Shown here: positions 1 to 7,990 of the stretch, piece after piece
Position numbering within the stretch: position 1 is the stretch's first letter
Layout of the letters: every line of letters starts with the position of its first letter
Assembly: GCA_052143315.1 (NCBI GenBank)
Contig: JBKQTE010000049.1
Location: 1 to 14,501 of the forward strand
Direction: 5' to 3'
Source: DASZIT01 sp052143315
GTDB taxonomy: Bacteria; Actinomycetota; Acidimicrobiia; Acidimicrobiales; RAAP-2
Length of the DNA stretch: 14,501 nucleotides
The notes under the pieces: generated by a model
Database searches by the model: none
Told to the model about the DNA's origin: nothing
Seen by the model: only the letters and a program-made list of their open reading frames with translations
Position numbers and translations under genes: made by a program

Positions 1-971
1 CCGTCGCCGGCCCCGGTGATCAGCGCCTCGGTGGCGTCCAACAGGCGGCAGTTGGACGGCCACAGGCCCGACTGGGCGATGGTCCGGACAGCGTTCGCCC
101 CGATCTCGAAGGTGTCGAACCTGGCGACCCCGGAAGCACGGAACCCCGGCCGGTCCTGGAGCCGCATCCACGCCTCGGTGATCACCCCGAAGATGCCCTC
201 CGACCCCAGCATCAGCCGGTCGGGGGAGGGACCGGCACCGGAGCCGGGGAGGCGTCGGGACTCCCACGGGCCTTGGGGGGTGACGGCTCGGACGGACTCC
301 ACGAAGTCGTCGATGTGGGTGTGCAGGGTGGCGAAGTGCCCCCCCGCCCTGGTGGCCAGCCATCCGCCGAGCGAGGAGACCTCGAAGCTCTGGGGGTAGT
401 GCCGCAGCGTGAGGCCGTGCGGGCGCAGCTGTGCCTCCAGCGAAGGTCCGAGCACCCCCGCCTGGATCAGCGCCGCTCGTGAGACGCGGTCGACCTCCAC
501 CACGCGGTCGAGCCGTCCGAGATCGCAGCTGATCACCGGCCGGTCGTCGTCGGGGGGCGCCTCCACCCCTCCGACCACGGACGACCCGCCGCCGTAGGGA
601 ATGACCACCGCCCCGATGTCCGACGCCCACTCGAGGACGGCTCGCACCCCGGCTTCGTCCGGCGGGCCGGCCACCACGTCCGGAGGGCGCTCCCACCGGC
701 GGTCGAGGGAGCGGACCACGTCCCGGAACGACTTTCCGTAGGTGTGACCGGCCCGGGCCACGTCGTCGGACGCGCACCACCCGGCCAGGGACGGCGGAGG
801 CGCCATCCGGGGTGGGACGAGGGAGATCTCCTGGCGGGTGGGAGGGGTGATCACCTCGATCGCACCGTCGCCGACCAGTGGCTGGACCAGGTCGGCCAGG
901 GCCAGCTGTTCGCCCGTGGTCAGCCCCGCACCTTCGAAGCCCCATCCCCAGAACCGGCGCTCAGCAGCCAC
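1..971 (-). CDS. FAD-binding oxidase, alkyldihydroxyacetonephosphate synthase-like (partial, C-terminus outside window)
   Basis: This minus-strand frame stays open from a GTG at 971 to the left edge, giving the first 323 residues. The N-terminus reads VAAERRFWGWGFEGAGLT, then a helical stretch with HTYGKSFRDVVRSL (about residues 76-89). The FAD pyrophosphate loop is IPYGGGSSVVGGVE (about 124-137), followed by TRAGGHFATLHTHIDDFV and the FAD-domain ending DRLMLGSEGIFGVITEAW. These are hallmarks of the VAO/FAD-linked oxidase C family, and the TYGKSxRD block fits alkyl-DHAP synthase, which makes ether-lipid precursors. In bacteria, members also act as glycolate/lactate-type oxidases, so the substrate is not settled. 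The substrate-binding half is missing from the window. No Shine-Dalgarno is evident before the GTG and no better in-frame start lies upstream. It starts 68 bases after the aguB stop on the same strand and could be co-transcribed with it. Confidence 0.85.
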   Translation of the reverse strand, partial: MAAERRFWGWGFEGAGLTTGEQLALADLVQPLVGDGAIEVITPPTRQEISLVPPRMAPPPSLAGWCASDDVARAGHTYGKSFRDVVRSLDRRWERPPDVVAGPPDEAGVRAVLEWASDIGAVVIPYGGGSSVVGGVEAPPDDDRPVISCDLGRLDRVVEVDRVSRAALIQAGVLGPSLEAQLRPHGLTLRHYPQSFEVSSLGGWLATRAGGHFATLHTHIDDFVESVRAVTPQGPWESRRLPGSGAGPSPDRLMLGSEGIFGVITEAWMRLQDRPGFRASGVARFDTFEIGANAVRTIAQSGLWPSNCRLLDATEALITGAGD

Positions 972-1039
972 AGGGGCGGAGGTTAGGGGCCGGCGGATGC
1001 AGCGTCCATGCCCCGGGGAGGACGTGCCGGGGGGACGGA

Positions 1040-1894
<855 letters not shown>

Positions 1895-1900
1895 CCCCTG

Positions 1901-1905
1901 TCCCT
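1901..1905 (-). promoter_or_regulatory. Ribosome binding site of aguB
   Basis: The minus strand reads AGGGA here, followed by six bases (CAGGGG) and then ATG at 1894. It decides the start against the GTG at 1927. Confidence 0.6.
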
Positions 1906-1927
1906 GCTTCCGGTCGTGCGTGGTCAC

Positions 1928-1951
1928 CGAGCCCGCACCGAGGTGGGCTCG
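1928..1951. promoter_or_regulatory. Inverted repeat in the aguB-aguA divergent intergenic region
   Basis: Arms CGAGCCC (1928-1934) and GGGCTCG (1945-1951) are perfect inverted copies, and the ten bases between can add further pairs (ACC with GGT). The element sits in the 144-base gap between the divergent starts of aguB (1894) and aguA (2039), where a shared operator would be expected. It could instead be a hairpin in the aguB leader. I see no convincing -35/-10 pair beside it. Confidence 0.45.
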
Positions 1952-2024
1952 CCACGCGGTATCTGGAGGCTACCGGTCCAGGGCCCCGAGTTAGGCTACG
2001 GATCTCAACCCGCTGCCCGAAGCG

Positions 2025-2030
2025 AAAGGA
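2025..2030 (+). promoter_or_regulatory. Ribosome binding site of aguA
   Basis: AAAGGA ends eight bases before the GTG at 2039. It fixes the start inside a much longer open frame that has no protein-like sequence upstream. Confidence 0.6.
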
Positions 2031-2038
2031 CCGACTCC

Positions 2039-3142
2039 GTGCCTGCCCGCAGTCTCGACTCGACGCCTCGGGACGACGGCTTCCACATGCCGGCGGAGTG
2101 GGAGCCGCACGAACGGTGTTACATGATCTGGCCGGAGCGGACCGACAATTGGCGGCTGGGGGCCAAGCCGGCCCAGGCCGCCTTCGCCGCCGTGGCCGAG
2201 CTCATCGCCCGGAGCGAGCCGGTCACCATGCTCACCTCCGCCCGTCAGTGGGAGCACGCCTGGGCACGCCTCTCCGATGCGATCCAGGTGGTCGAGATGA
2301 CCACCGACGACGCCTGGGTCCGCGATACCGGCCCGACCTTCGTGGTCGACCGGTCCACCGGTGAGCGGCGGGGAGTGGACTGGATCTTCAACGCCTGGGG
2401 CGGTCTCGACGAGGGGCTGTACTTCCCGTGGGCCAACGACGACCTGGTGGCAGCCAAGGTGTGCGACCTCGAGGGCGCCGCCCGCTACCGGGCCCCGTTG
2501 GTCCTCGAGGGTGGCTCGATCCACGTCGACGGGGAGGGGACGTGCATCACCACCGAGGAGTGCCTGCTCAACCGGAACCGGAACCCCGGCCTCACCAAGG
2601 CAGAGATCGAGGCCCGTCTGCGGTCGTACCTGGGAGTGGAGAAGATCATCTGGATCCCCCGAGGCGTGCACAACGACGAGACGGACGGGCACGTCGACAA
2701 CCTGGCCTGCTTCACGCGACCGGGCCGGGTCCTGTTGACCTGGACGGAGGACGCCGGCGATCCGCAGGCGGAGATCTCTCGTGAGGCCCGACAGGTGTTG
2801 GAGGGGGTGACCGACGCCCAGGGGCGAGCGTTGGACGTGGGGCTGCTGCCGGCACCGGGGCCGCTGACGATCACCGCGGAAGAGGCGGCCGGGGTCGACG
2901 GCGGCGAGCACGCACAGACCCGGACACCCGGTGACCGCATGGCCGGGTCGTACGTGAACTTCCTCATCACCAACCGGTCGGTGATCCACCCGCTCCTCGA
3001 CGAGCGTCGAGACGAGGCGGTCGGCGAGCTCTTGAGCGACGAATTCCCGGACCGCCGGATCGGAGGGGTTCCAGGTCGAGAGATCCTTCTCGGCGGTGGA
3101 AACATCCACTGCATCACCCAGCAGGTGCCGTCCGCGTCCTAG
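2039..3142 (+). CDS. aguA: Agmatine deiminase
   Basis: This 367-residue enzyme of the peptidyl-arginine-deiminase-like (guanidino-modifying) superfamily converts agmatine and water to N-carbamoylputrescine and ammonia. The N-terminus has the family block GFHMPAEWEPHERCYMIWP. Core motifs follow: TTDDAWVRDTGPTFVV, LEGGSIHVDGEGT (from about 156), HNDETDGHVDN (211-221, with the catalytic His218) and the C-terminal GGGNIHCITQQ with nucleophile Cys358. The length is that of a complete agmatine deiminase. The reading frame extends far upstream without a stop, but that part is the antisense of aguB; the GTG at 2039 has AAAGGA eight bases upstream and gives the expected N-terminus. Divergent from aguB. 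Its TAG stop overlaps the stop of the convergent NlpC/P60 gene by four bases, so no room remains for a terminator between them. Confidence 0.95.
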   Translation: MPARSLDSTPRDDGFHMPAEWEPHERCYMIWPERTDNWRLGAKPAQAAFAAVAELIARSEPVTMLTSARQWEHAWARLSDAIQVVEMTTDDAWVRDTGPTFVVDRSTGERRGVDWIFNAWGGLDEGLYFPWANDDLVAAKVCDLEGAARYRAPLVLEGGSIHVDGEGTCITTEECLLNRNRNPGLTKAEIEARLRSYLGVEKIIWIPRGVHNDETDGHVDNLACFTRPGRVLLTWTEDAGDPQAEISREARQVLEGVTDAQGRALDVGLLPAPGPLTITAEEAAGVDGGEHAQTRTPGDRMAGSYVNFLITNRSVIHPLLDERRDEAVGELLSDEFPDRRIGGVPGREILLGGGNIHCITQQVPSAS

Positions 3143-4470
3143 CCGGCGCCGTAGAACGGAGCATCGAAGCTGAACACCCCACCGTCCGAACCCACCAGCC
3201 AGTAGCCGCCGGTGGATGGATCGGAGGCCATGCCCACCACCGGAGCGTCCAGAGCCGCCCCACCCATCGAACCGTGGAATGCCGCAGCTCCCTCGGCGAA
3301 GATCCCCCCGTCGGAGGCGACGAACCAGTAGCCCAGGCCGTCGGCCAGTGACGCCATGCCGTTGACGGGCTGGCTGAGTCGCAGGCTGCCGGTGCTCCCG
3401 AAGAAGGGTGCTCCGAAGGCGAAGATCCCCCCGTCGGAGGCGACCTCCCAGTAGCCGCCCGTGGCATCGTCGGCGGCGATCCCCACCACGGGCTGGTTGA
3501 GATGCTGGCCGCCCATGGACCCGTAGAACTTGGCGTCCCCGAAGGCGAAGATCCCCCCGTCGGAGGCGACGAGCCAGTACCCGCCGCCGTCGGGAGTCGG
3601 AGCGATGTCCACCACCGGAGCGTTGAGATGCTGGCCGCCCATGGACCCGTAGAACTTGGCGTCCCCGAAGGCGAAGATCCCCCCGTCGGAGGCGACGAGC
3701 CAGTACCCGCCGCCGTCGGCAGTGGAGACGATGTGGGCGATCGGAGCATTGAGCTGCTGGTTGACCATGGAGCCGTCGACCACGGCGGAACCGTGTGCAG
3801 ACACCCCGCCGCCGGCAGAGGCCAACCAGTAGCCATCACCCTTGGGCGTGGACGCCATGCTGACAACAGGAGTCACCAGCCCTCCCGTAGTGACGGTCGG
3901 CGGCGGGGCGGACCAGAACCTCATGGCGCCGTCGTAGGTGTAGATCGTGCTCAGGTAGGCCATCGTGTGCATCTGGACGGGTATGTTGACGCCGATCGCA
4001 TCCCAGACGTTCCCGTTCCCTGCATAGATCCCCGAGTGGGCGAAGCTGTCGATGCCGCCCCCGCCCCAGAAGACCGCGTCCCCCGGCAGCAAGGCAGCGG
4101 AGTCCTCGGCGATGGTGGTCTGTGGTGGGATGAACGTCCCAACACCGCTCGGTTGGCTCCCGTCGCCGGGCAGGGCGATCCCCGTCACCTGGAATACCGC
4201 GAACTGGACCAAGCTCATGCAGTCGAACCCCTTGACACCCGGCCCGCATCCCGCTTCGACCACACCGCCATTGGTGGGTCCATGGATGCCTCCACCGCCG
4301 TCGCAGTAGGGGACGCCGGCCTGCGATGCAGCCGCGGCCGCGATCTGGTCCCCTTGAGTCGCCGCACTGGCGGGTGTCGGGTGCGTGATCACGCAGATGA
4401 CCGCCACCGCCAGGACCAGCGCCATAACGCCCCGTGCCACCGTGTTCACGTTTGACCCCCTCGAACGCAT
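3139..4470 (-). CDS. Secreted NlpC/P60-type peptidase with C-terminal GYW/DGG repeat domain
   Basis: The product has 443 residues. A signal peptide covers about 1-36 (hydrophobic core VMALVLAVAVICVI, ending PTPASA-A). Residues about 38-180 look like an NlpC/P60 cysteine peptidase that cuts peptidoglycan peptides: catalytic Cys84 in KGFDCMSLVQFAVFQ, His145 in DSFAHSGIYAGNGNVWDA, and the LLPGDAVFW strand between. The usual Ser-Gly after the Cys is replaced by Met-Ser. From about 193 to the end there are six units of about 42 residues with consensus LNxPVVGxAxTPDGGGYW then LVASDGGIFAFGDAxFYGS; the first is degenerate. Units 2 and 3 are nearly identical, also in DNA. The same repeat ends the large protein at 7245-10994. 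The ATG at 4470 has GGGAGG six bases upstream; an in-frame start 36 bases earlier is less likely. Inferred role: cell-wall remodelling, with the repeats as a surface or binding domain. Confidence 0.85.
   Translation of the reverse strand: MRSRGSNVNTVARGVMALVLAVAVICVITHPTPASAATQGDQIAAAAASQAGVPYCDGGGGIHGPTNGGVVEAGCGPGVKGFDCMSLVQFAVFQVTGIALPGDGSQPSGVGTFIPPQTTIAEDSAALLPGDAVFWGGGGIDSFAHSGIYAGNGNVWDAIGVNIPVQMHTMAYLSTIYTYDGAMRFWSAPPPTVTTGGLVTPVVSMASTPKGDGYWLASAGGGVSAHGSAVVDGSMVNQQLNAPIAHIVSTADGGGYWLVASDGGIFAFGDAKFYGSMGGQHLNAPVVDIAPTPDGGGYWLVASDGGIFAFGDAKFYGSMGGQHLNQPVVGIAADDATGGYWEVASDGGIFAFGAPFFGSTGSLRLSQPVNGMASLADGLGYWFVASDGGIFAEGAAAFHGSMGGAALDAPVVGMASDPSTGGYWLVGSDGGVFSFDAPFYGAG
3496..3719 (-). 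repeat. Exact 98-bp tandem duplication inside the NlpC/P60 repeat domain
   Basis: Bases 3496-3593 and 3622-3719 are identical over 98 positions at a 126-base period, i.e. one 42-residue unit. Other units of the array differ at many positions, so this pair reflects a recent duplication or gene conversion, or strong homogenisation. Confidence 0.9.
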
Positions 4471-4476
4471 CGACCG

Positions 4477-4482
4477 CCTCCC
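4477..4482 (-). promoter_or_regulatory. Ribosome binding site of the NlpC/P60 gene
   Basis: GGGAGG on the minus strand, six bases before the ATG at 4470. It is the strongest Shine-Dalgarno of the left half and favours 4470 over the upstream start at 4506. Confidence 0.7.
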
Positions 4483-4720
4483 GTTGAACGGGCAGAACGG
4501 CGACATCCCCGGCTCGAAGCTAGCAGCACGGGTGAAAGCCTGTCGTCAGGGTCGCGGCTCCCGGTGCATCAACGGCAGAAATGTGATGTCATTGGCTCTG
4601 AGGGGGAAGTGGGGTGACGTTGTGCAGCAGACCGCCCGGGGAGAGAAAGGCGGGGACGGCATGGAATTCCGATCGAAGCCGAGTCAGTGGCCGCCGCCGG
4701 AATGGATCTGACCAGCGGCC

Positions 4721-6847
4721 ATGTGTGCCGTCGACGCTGAACCCAGGCATTCTGAACGGGTGAAACAGGGCCCGCCCGGCCAGCGTGGTGGGGCCGGTCG
4801 TCCGACGGGCGTCCGAAACATTGCCTTGGTCGGGCACACCGGATCGGGCAAGACCACGTTGGCGGAGGCGCTGCTCTTCGCCACCGGTGCCATCACCCGC
4901 CAGGGCAAGGTGGACGACGGCTCGACGGTGAGCGATTTCGAGCCCGAAGAGATCAAGTACCACATGTCGCTGTCGCTGGCTCTGGCCCCGTGTACGGCGG
5001 GTGACGTCAAGCTCAACATCATCGACACCCCGGGCTACGCCGACTTCTTCGGCGAGGTGCGGGCGGCGTGCTCTGTGGTGGACCTGGTGGTCCTGGTGGT
5101 CAGCGCGGTGGAGGGTGTGGAGGCACAGACCGAGGCCGCCTGGGCCCTCGCCGCCGAGCTGGGCCTTCCCCGCCTGGTGTTCGTCAACAAGCTCGACCGG
5201 GAGAGGGCCAGCTTCGACCGCACGCTCGCCTCCCTCCGCGAGTGCTTCGGCGCCGGGGTCGCACCGCTGGAGCTGCCCGTGGGTGGGGAGTCGGGCTTCC
5301 GGGGGATTGCCGACCTCCTCTCCGACACCGCCATCAGCTACGAGGGCGGGAAGCCGCACCCCGGCCCCGTTCCCGACGACCTGGCCGCGACCGAGCACGA
5401 AGTGCGCGAGCACCTGGTCGAGGGGATCGTGGTCGGTGACGACGACTTGATGGAGCGCTATCTCGACGGAGACGTCCCCTCGAGCGCCGAGCTCGAGGCC
5501 ACGCTGGCCAACGGGGTCGCCCAGGGCGTGGTCTTTCCCGTGGTGTGCGGATCGGCCGCCACCGGTATCGGCATCGATCGCCTGGCGTCGTTGCTGGCCG
5601 AGTTGGCACCAGCCCCCGAGTCGCGCCCTCCGGTCGAGGTACGCGCCGGCGACTCGGCACACGAGGTCCCGTGCGACCCGGCCGGCCAGCCGCTCGCCCG
5701 CGTCTTCAAGACCATCACCGACCCCTACGTGGGCAAGATCTCGCTGCTGCGCGTCCTGTCCGGGACGATCCGCCCCGACACCGTCCTCAGCAACGCCCGG
5801 ACGCACGGCGACGAGCGGCTTCACGTCCTGCAGTGTCTGCGGGGCAAGGAGACGCAGGCGACGAACGAGGCGCAGGCCGGGGACATCGTGGCGGTACCCA
5901 AGCTGGCTGACGTCGTCACCGGCGACACGCTGACGCCCAAGGGTGTCCCGGTGATCGTCCCGTCCCCCGCTCCCGAGCCGGCCACCCTGTCCATCGCCAT
6001 CAGGCCCAAGTCCGAGGGCGACGAGGACAAGCTGATGACCGGCCTCCATCGGCTCCAGGAGGAGGATCCCGCGCTCCTCGTCGAACGGGTCGATGAGACG
6101 CACCAGACCGTTCTCCGGGGTACGGGAGAGACCCATCTGGCCATGGCGGTGGAGCGACTGGCGCGCAAGTTCGGCGTGGAGGTCGCCACCGAGGAGGTGC
6201 GCGTCCCGTACCGGGAGACCATCTCGACGCCGTCCGAGGCGGTAGGCAAGTACAAGAAGCAGTCCGGTGGTCACGGCCAGTTCGGCGTGGTGTCGATCCG
6301 CATCGAACCTCTCGGGCGCGGCGAGGGATTCCACTTCGTCGATCAGGTCGTCGGCGGCGCCATCCCCCGGCAGTTCATACCGGCGGTGGAGAAGGGCATC
6401 ATCGAGGCCATGGGGCACGGTGGCGTCTACGGCCATCCGGTGGTCGACGTGCAGGCGACCTGCACCGACGGGAAGTACCACCCGGTGGACTCGTCGGAGA
6501 TGAGCTTCAAGATGGCGGGGTCGCTCGCCTTCAAGGAGGCCATGGCCAAGGCGGGCCCGGTGCTGCTCGAGCCCGTGTCGCTGCTCGAGGTGACCGTCCC
6601 TGCCGGCATGCAGGGCCACGTCCTCAGCGACCTCAACTCCCGGCGGGGGCGGGTACAGGGCACGGACACGGTGGACCCGGGTGTCCAGAAGATCACCGCG
6701 CTGGTGCCCACGGCCGAGATCCAGCGCTACGCGGTCGACCTCCGCTCCCTCACCGCCGGGAGGGGGCGCTTCCGTGCCGAGCACGACCACTACGACGTGA
6801 TGCCGCCCAACCTGGTCGACAAGATGGTGAAGGCCAAGCCGGGTTGA
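4721..6847 (+). CDS. Elongation factor G-like GTPase (EF-G2 type)
   Basis: The 708-residue protein has EF-G architecture: G domain, domain II (about 325-410), then domains III-V, including the domain IV block YKKQSGGHGQFGVVSI and VVGGAIPRQFIPAVEKG. GTP motifs are the P-loop GHTGSGKT (38-45), DTPG (102-105) and NKLD (156-159). It departs from canonical EF-G in three ways. The P-loop is GHTGSGKT rather than AHIDAGKT. Switch I lacks RGITI and reads DFEPEEIKYHMSLSLALAP. The residue after DTPG is Tyr106 instead of the catalytic His. Actinobacterial FusA2/EF-G2 shares these changes; the mycobacterial protein binds guanine nucleotides but is reported to lack ribosome-stimulated GTPase activity. So this is probably not the main translocase; its role is unknown. 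A GTG at 4760 is an alternative start; neither start has a clear Shine-Dalgarno, and similarity to EF-G2 begins only near residue 31. Its neighbours are secreted-protein genes and give no functional hint. Confidence 0.88.
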   Translation: MCAVDAEPRHSERVKQGPPGQRGGAGRPTGVRNIALVGHTGSGKTTLAEALLFATGAITRQGKVDDGSTVSDFEPEEIKYHMSLSLALAPCTAGDVKLNIIDTPGYADFFGEVRAACSVVDLVVLVVSAVEGVEAQTEAAWALAAELGLPRLVFVNKLDRERASFDRTLASLRECFGAGVAPLELPVGGESGFRGIADLLSDTAISYEGGKPHPGPVPDDLAATEHEVREHLVEGIVVGDDDLMERYLDGDVPSSAELEATLANGVAQGVVFPVVCGSAATGIGIDRLASLLAELAPAPESRPPVEVRAGDSAHEVPCDPAGQPLARVFKTITDPYVGKISLLRVLSGTIRPDTVLSNARTHGDERLHVLQCLRGKETQATNEAQAGDIVAVPKLADVVTGDTLTPKGVPVIVPSPAPEPATLSIAIRPKSEGDEDKLMTGLHRLQEEDPALLVERVDETHQTVLRGTGETHLAMAVERLARKFGVEVATEEVRVPYRETISTPSEAVGKYKKQSGGHGQFGVVSIRIEPLGRGEGFHFVDQVVGGAIPRQFIPAVEKGIIEAMGHGGVYGHPVVDVQATCTDGKYHPVDSSEMSFKMAGSLAFKEAMAKAGPVLLEPVSLLEVTVPAGMQGHVLSDLNSRRGRVQGTDTVDPGVQKITALVPTAEIQRYAVDLRSLTAGRGRFRAEHDHYDVMPPNLVDKMVKAKPG

Positions 6848-7244
6848 CCCGGAATGGCGGGAAGCCGCGCCCGCAGAGCCCCGAGTGGTTCAGCAGTCTC
6901 CTAGCCCCGCCGAAGCTCCCCGAGCGCTCATCGGCCCACCGCAGGTGGCCCGCCCAGGGTGATCGGCGTGGTGGAGACCACGCGAGAGTCGAGTGTCTCG
7001 GCTGTCCAGTCGGTGGTCGCGAGCTTGCGTCGGGAGGTCGACTCGCGGCTCGCCGCGAGCATCCAGACTCTGCCGACCACGAGCCGACGTGCGATGAACC
7101 CCTCCTCCTTGATGGGGAGGAGGCCGATGACAGCTGCACGGTCACCGGCTTCTTGGGCGAGCTCGACTGGGTCAGTCCGACCGCCAACGCCGCCACTGAC
7201 CAGGGAGAACGTCGACCCCTCATGGGATAGCCAGGAAGGCCCCG
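6848..7244. other. Gene-poor convergent intergenic region, possible gene remnant
   Basis: This 397-base stretch separates two convergent genes. Several frames are open on both strands but none combines a credible start, ribosome binding site and recognisable protein. The most protein-like frame is on the minus strand and ends with TGA at 6928-6930; it includes LAQEAGDRAAVIGLLPIKEE and RRLVVGRVWMLAAS, but has no ATG, GTG or TTG before its middle. It may be a decayed gene or a shadow of the opposite strand. Confidence 0.35.
7101..7123. terminator. Hairpin between convergent genes, possible bidirectional terminator
   Basis: Arms CCTCCTCC (7101-7108) and GGAGGAGG (7116-7123) pair perfectly over eight bases with a seven-base loop. 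It lies between the ends of the EF-G-like gene (6847) and the large repeat protein (7245). There is no T-run on either side, so a factor-independent terminator is not proven. Confidence 0.35.
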
Positions 7245-7990
7245 CTAGAGGCGGGCGATGCCGACGATGGGCTTGTTGAGGACGTGGCCGCCTTCGGAGC
7301 CGAGGAAGATGGCGTCCCCGAAGGCGAAGATCCCGCCGTCGGAGGCCACCATCCAGTACCCGCCACCGTCGGGCGTGGCAGCCGCGCCGACAACGGGCTG
7401 GTTGAGGTGAGTCCCGACCATCGACCCGTAGGAGACGGCGTTCCCGAAGGGCACGGCGTTGCCGTCGGCGGTGATCAACCAGTAGCCGCCGTTGTCGGGG
7501 GTCGGGGCCAGGGCCACCACCGGGCTGGTGAGGCCGAGGTCGTTGCCGTTGTAGACGGCGTCCCCGAAGGCGAAGACCCCACCGTCGGTGGCCACCAACC
7601 AGTAGCCATGGCCGTCACCGGTGGGCACGATGGCCTCCACCGGCTTGTTCAGGACCAGGGAACCGGTCGAGCCGTAGAATCCGGCGTCCCCGAAGGCGAA
7701 CACGCCGCCGTCGGAGGCCACCAGCCAGTAGCCCTTGCCGTCGGTCGTGGCCACCATGCCCACCACCGGCTTGTTCAGCTTGTCGCTCCCGGTCGAACCG
7801 TAGAACACGGCGTCGCCGTAGGAGAACACGCCGCCGTCGGAGGCCACCAGCCAGTAGCCCTGGCCGCCGGGGGTGGCCGCCATCCCCACCACGGGGGCGT
7901 TGAGCCTGATGTTGGCGGCCGAACCCCAGAACTGGGTGTGCCCGAAGGAGAAGATGCCGCCGTCGGAGGCCACCTCCCAGTAGCCGGTGT
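7245..7990 (-). repeat. Six-unit GYW/DGG repeat array of the large secreted protein
   Basis: Six units of about 42 residues, each ending in a YGS/WGS-type turn. The array begins mid-unit (TGYWEVASDGGIFSFG) and ends mid-unit (LNKPIVGIARL), so the two half-units complete one another. The count of six matches the array in the NlpC/P60 protein, though that one is in the non-permuted phase. Confidence 0.8.

Noticed and set aside
1011..1032. CCCCGG/CCGGGG inverted repeat between aguB and the FAD oxidase as a terminator
   Set aside because: Only six pairs with a ten-base loop and no T-run; common by chance in DNA this rich in G and C.
3139..3890. CRISPR-like array suggested by regularly spaced repeats
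   Set aside because: The 126-base period is in frame within a coding gene and explained by 42-residue protein repeats.
3502..4455. 317-residue plus-strand open frame opposite the NlpC/P60 gene
   Set aside because: Antisense shadow with mirrored repeats and no recognisable domain.
4589..6790. 733-residue minus-strand open frame opposite the EF-G-like gene
   Set aside because: It is a shadow frame typical of high-GC DNA; the plus strand shows every EF-G motif.
6959..7279. 106-residue plus-strand open frame after the EF-G-like gene
   Set aside because: No ribosome binding site, low-complexity Ser/Arg composition, and it runs into the end of the convergent gene; kept only as an unexplained region.
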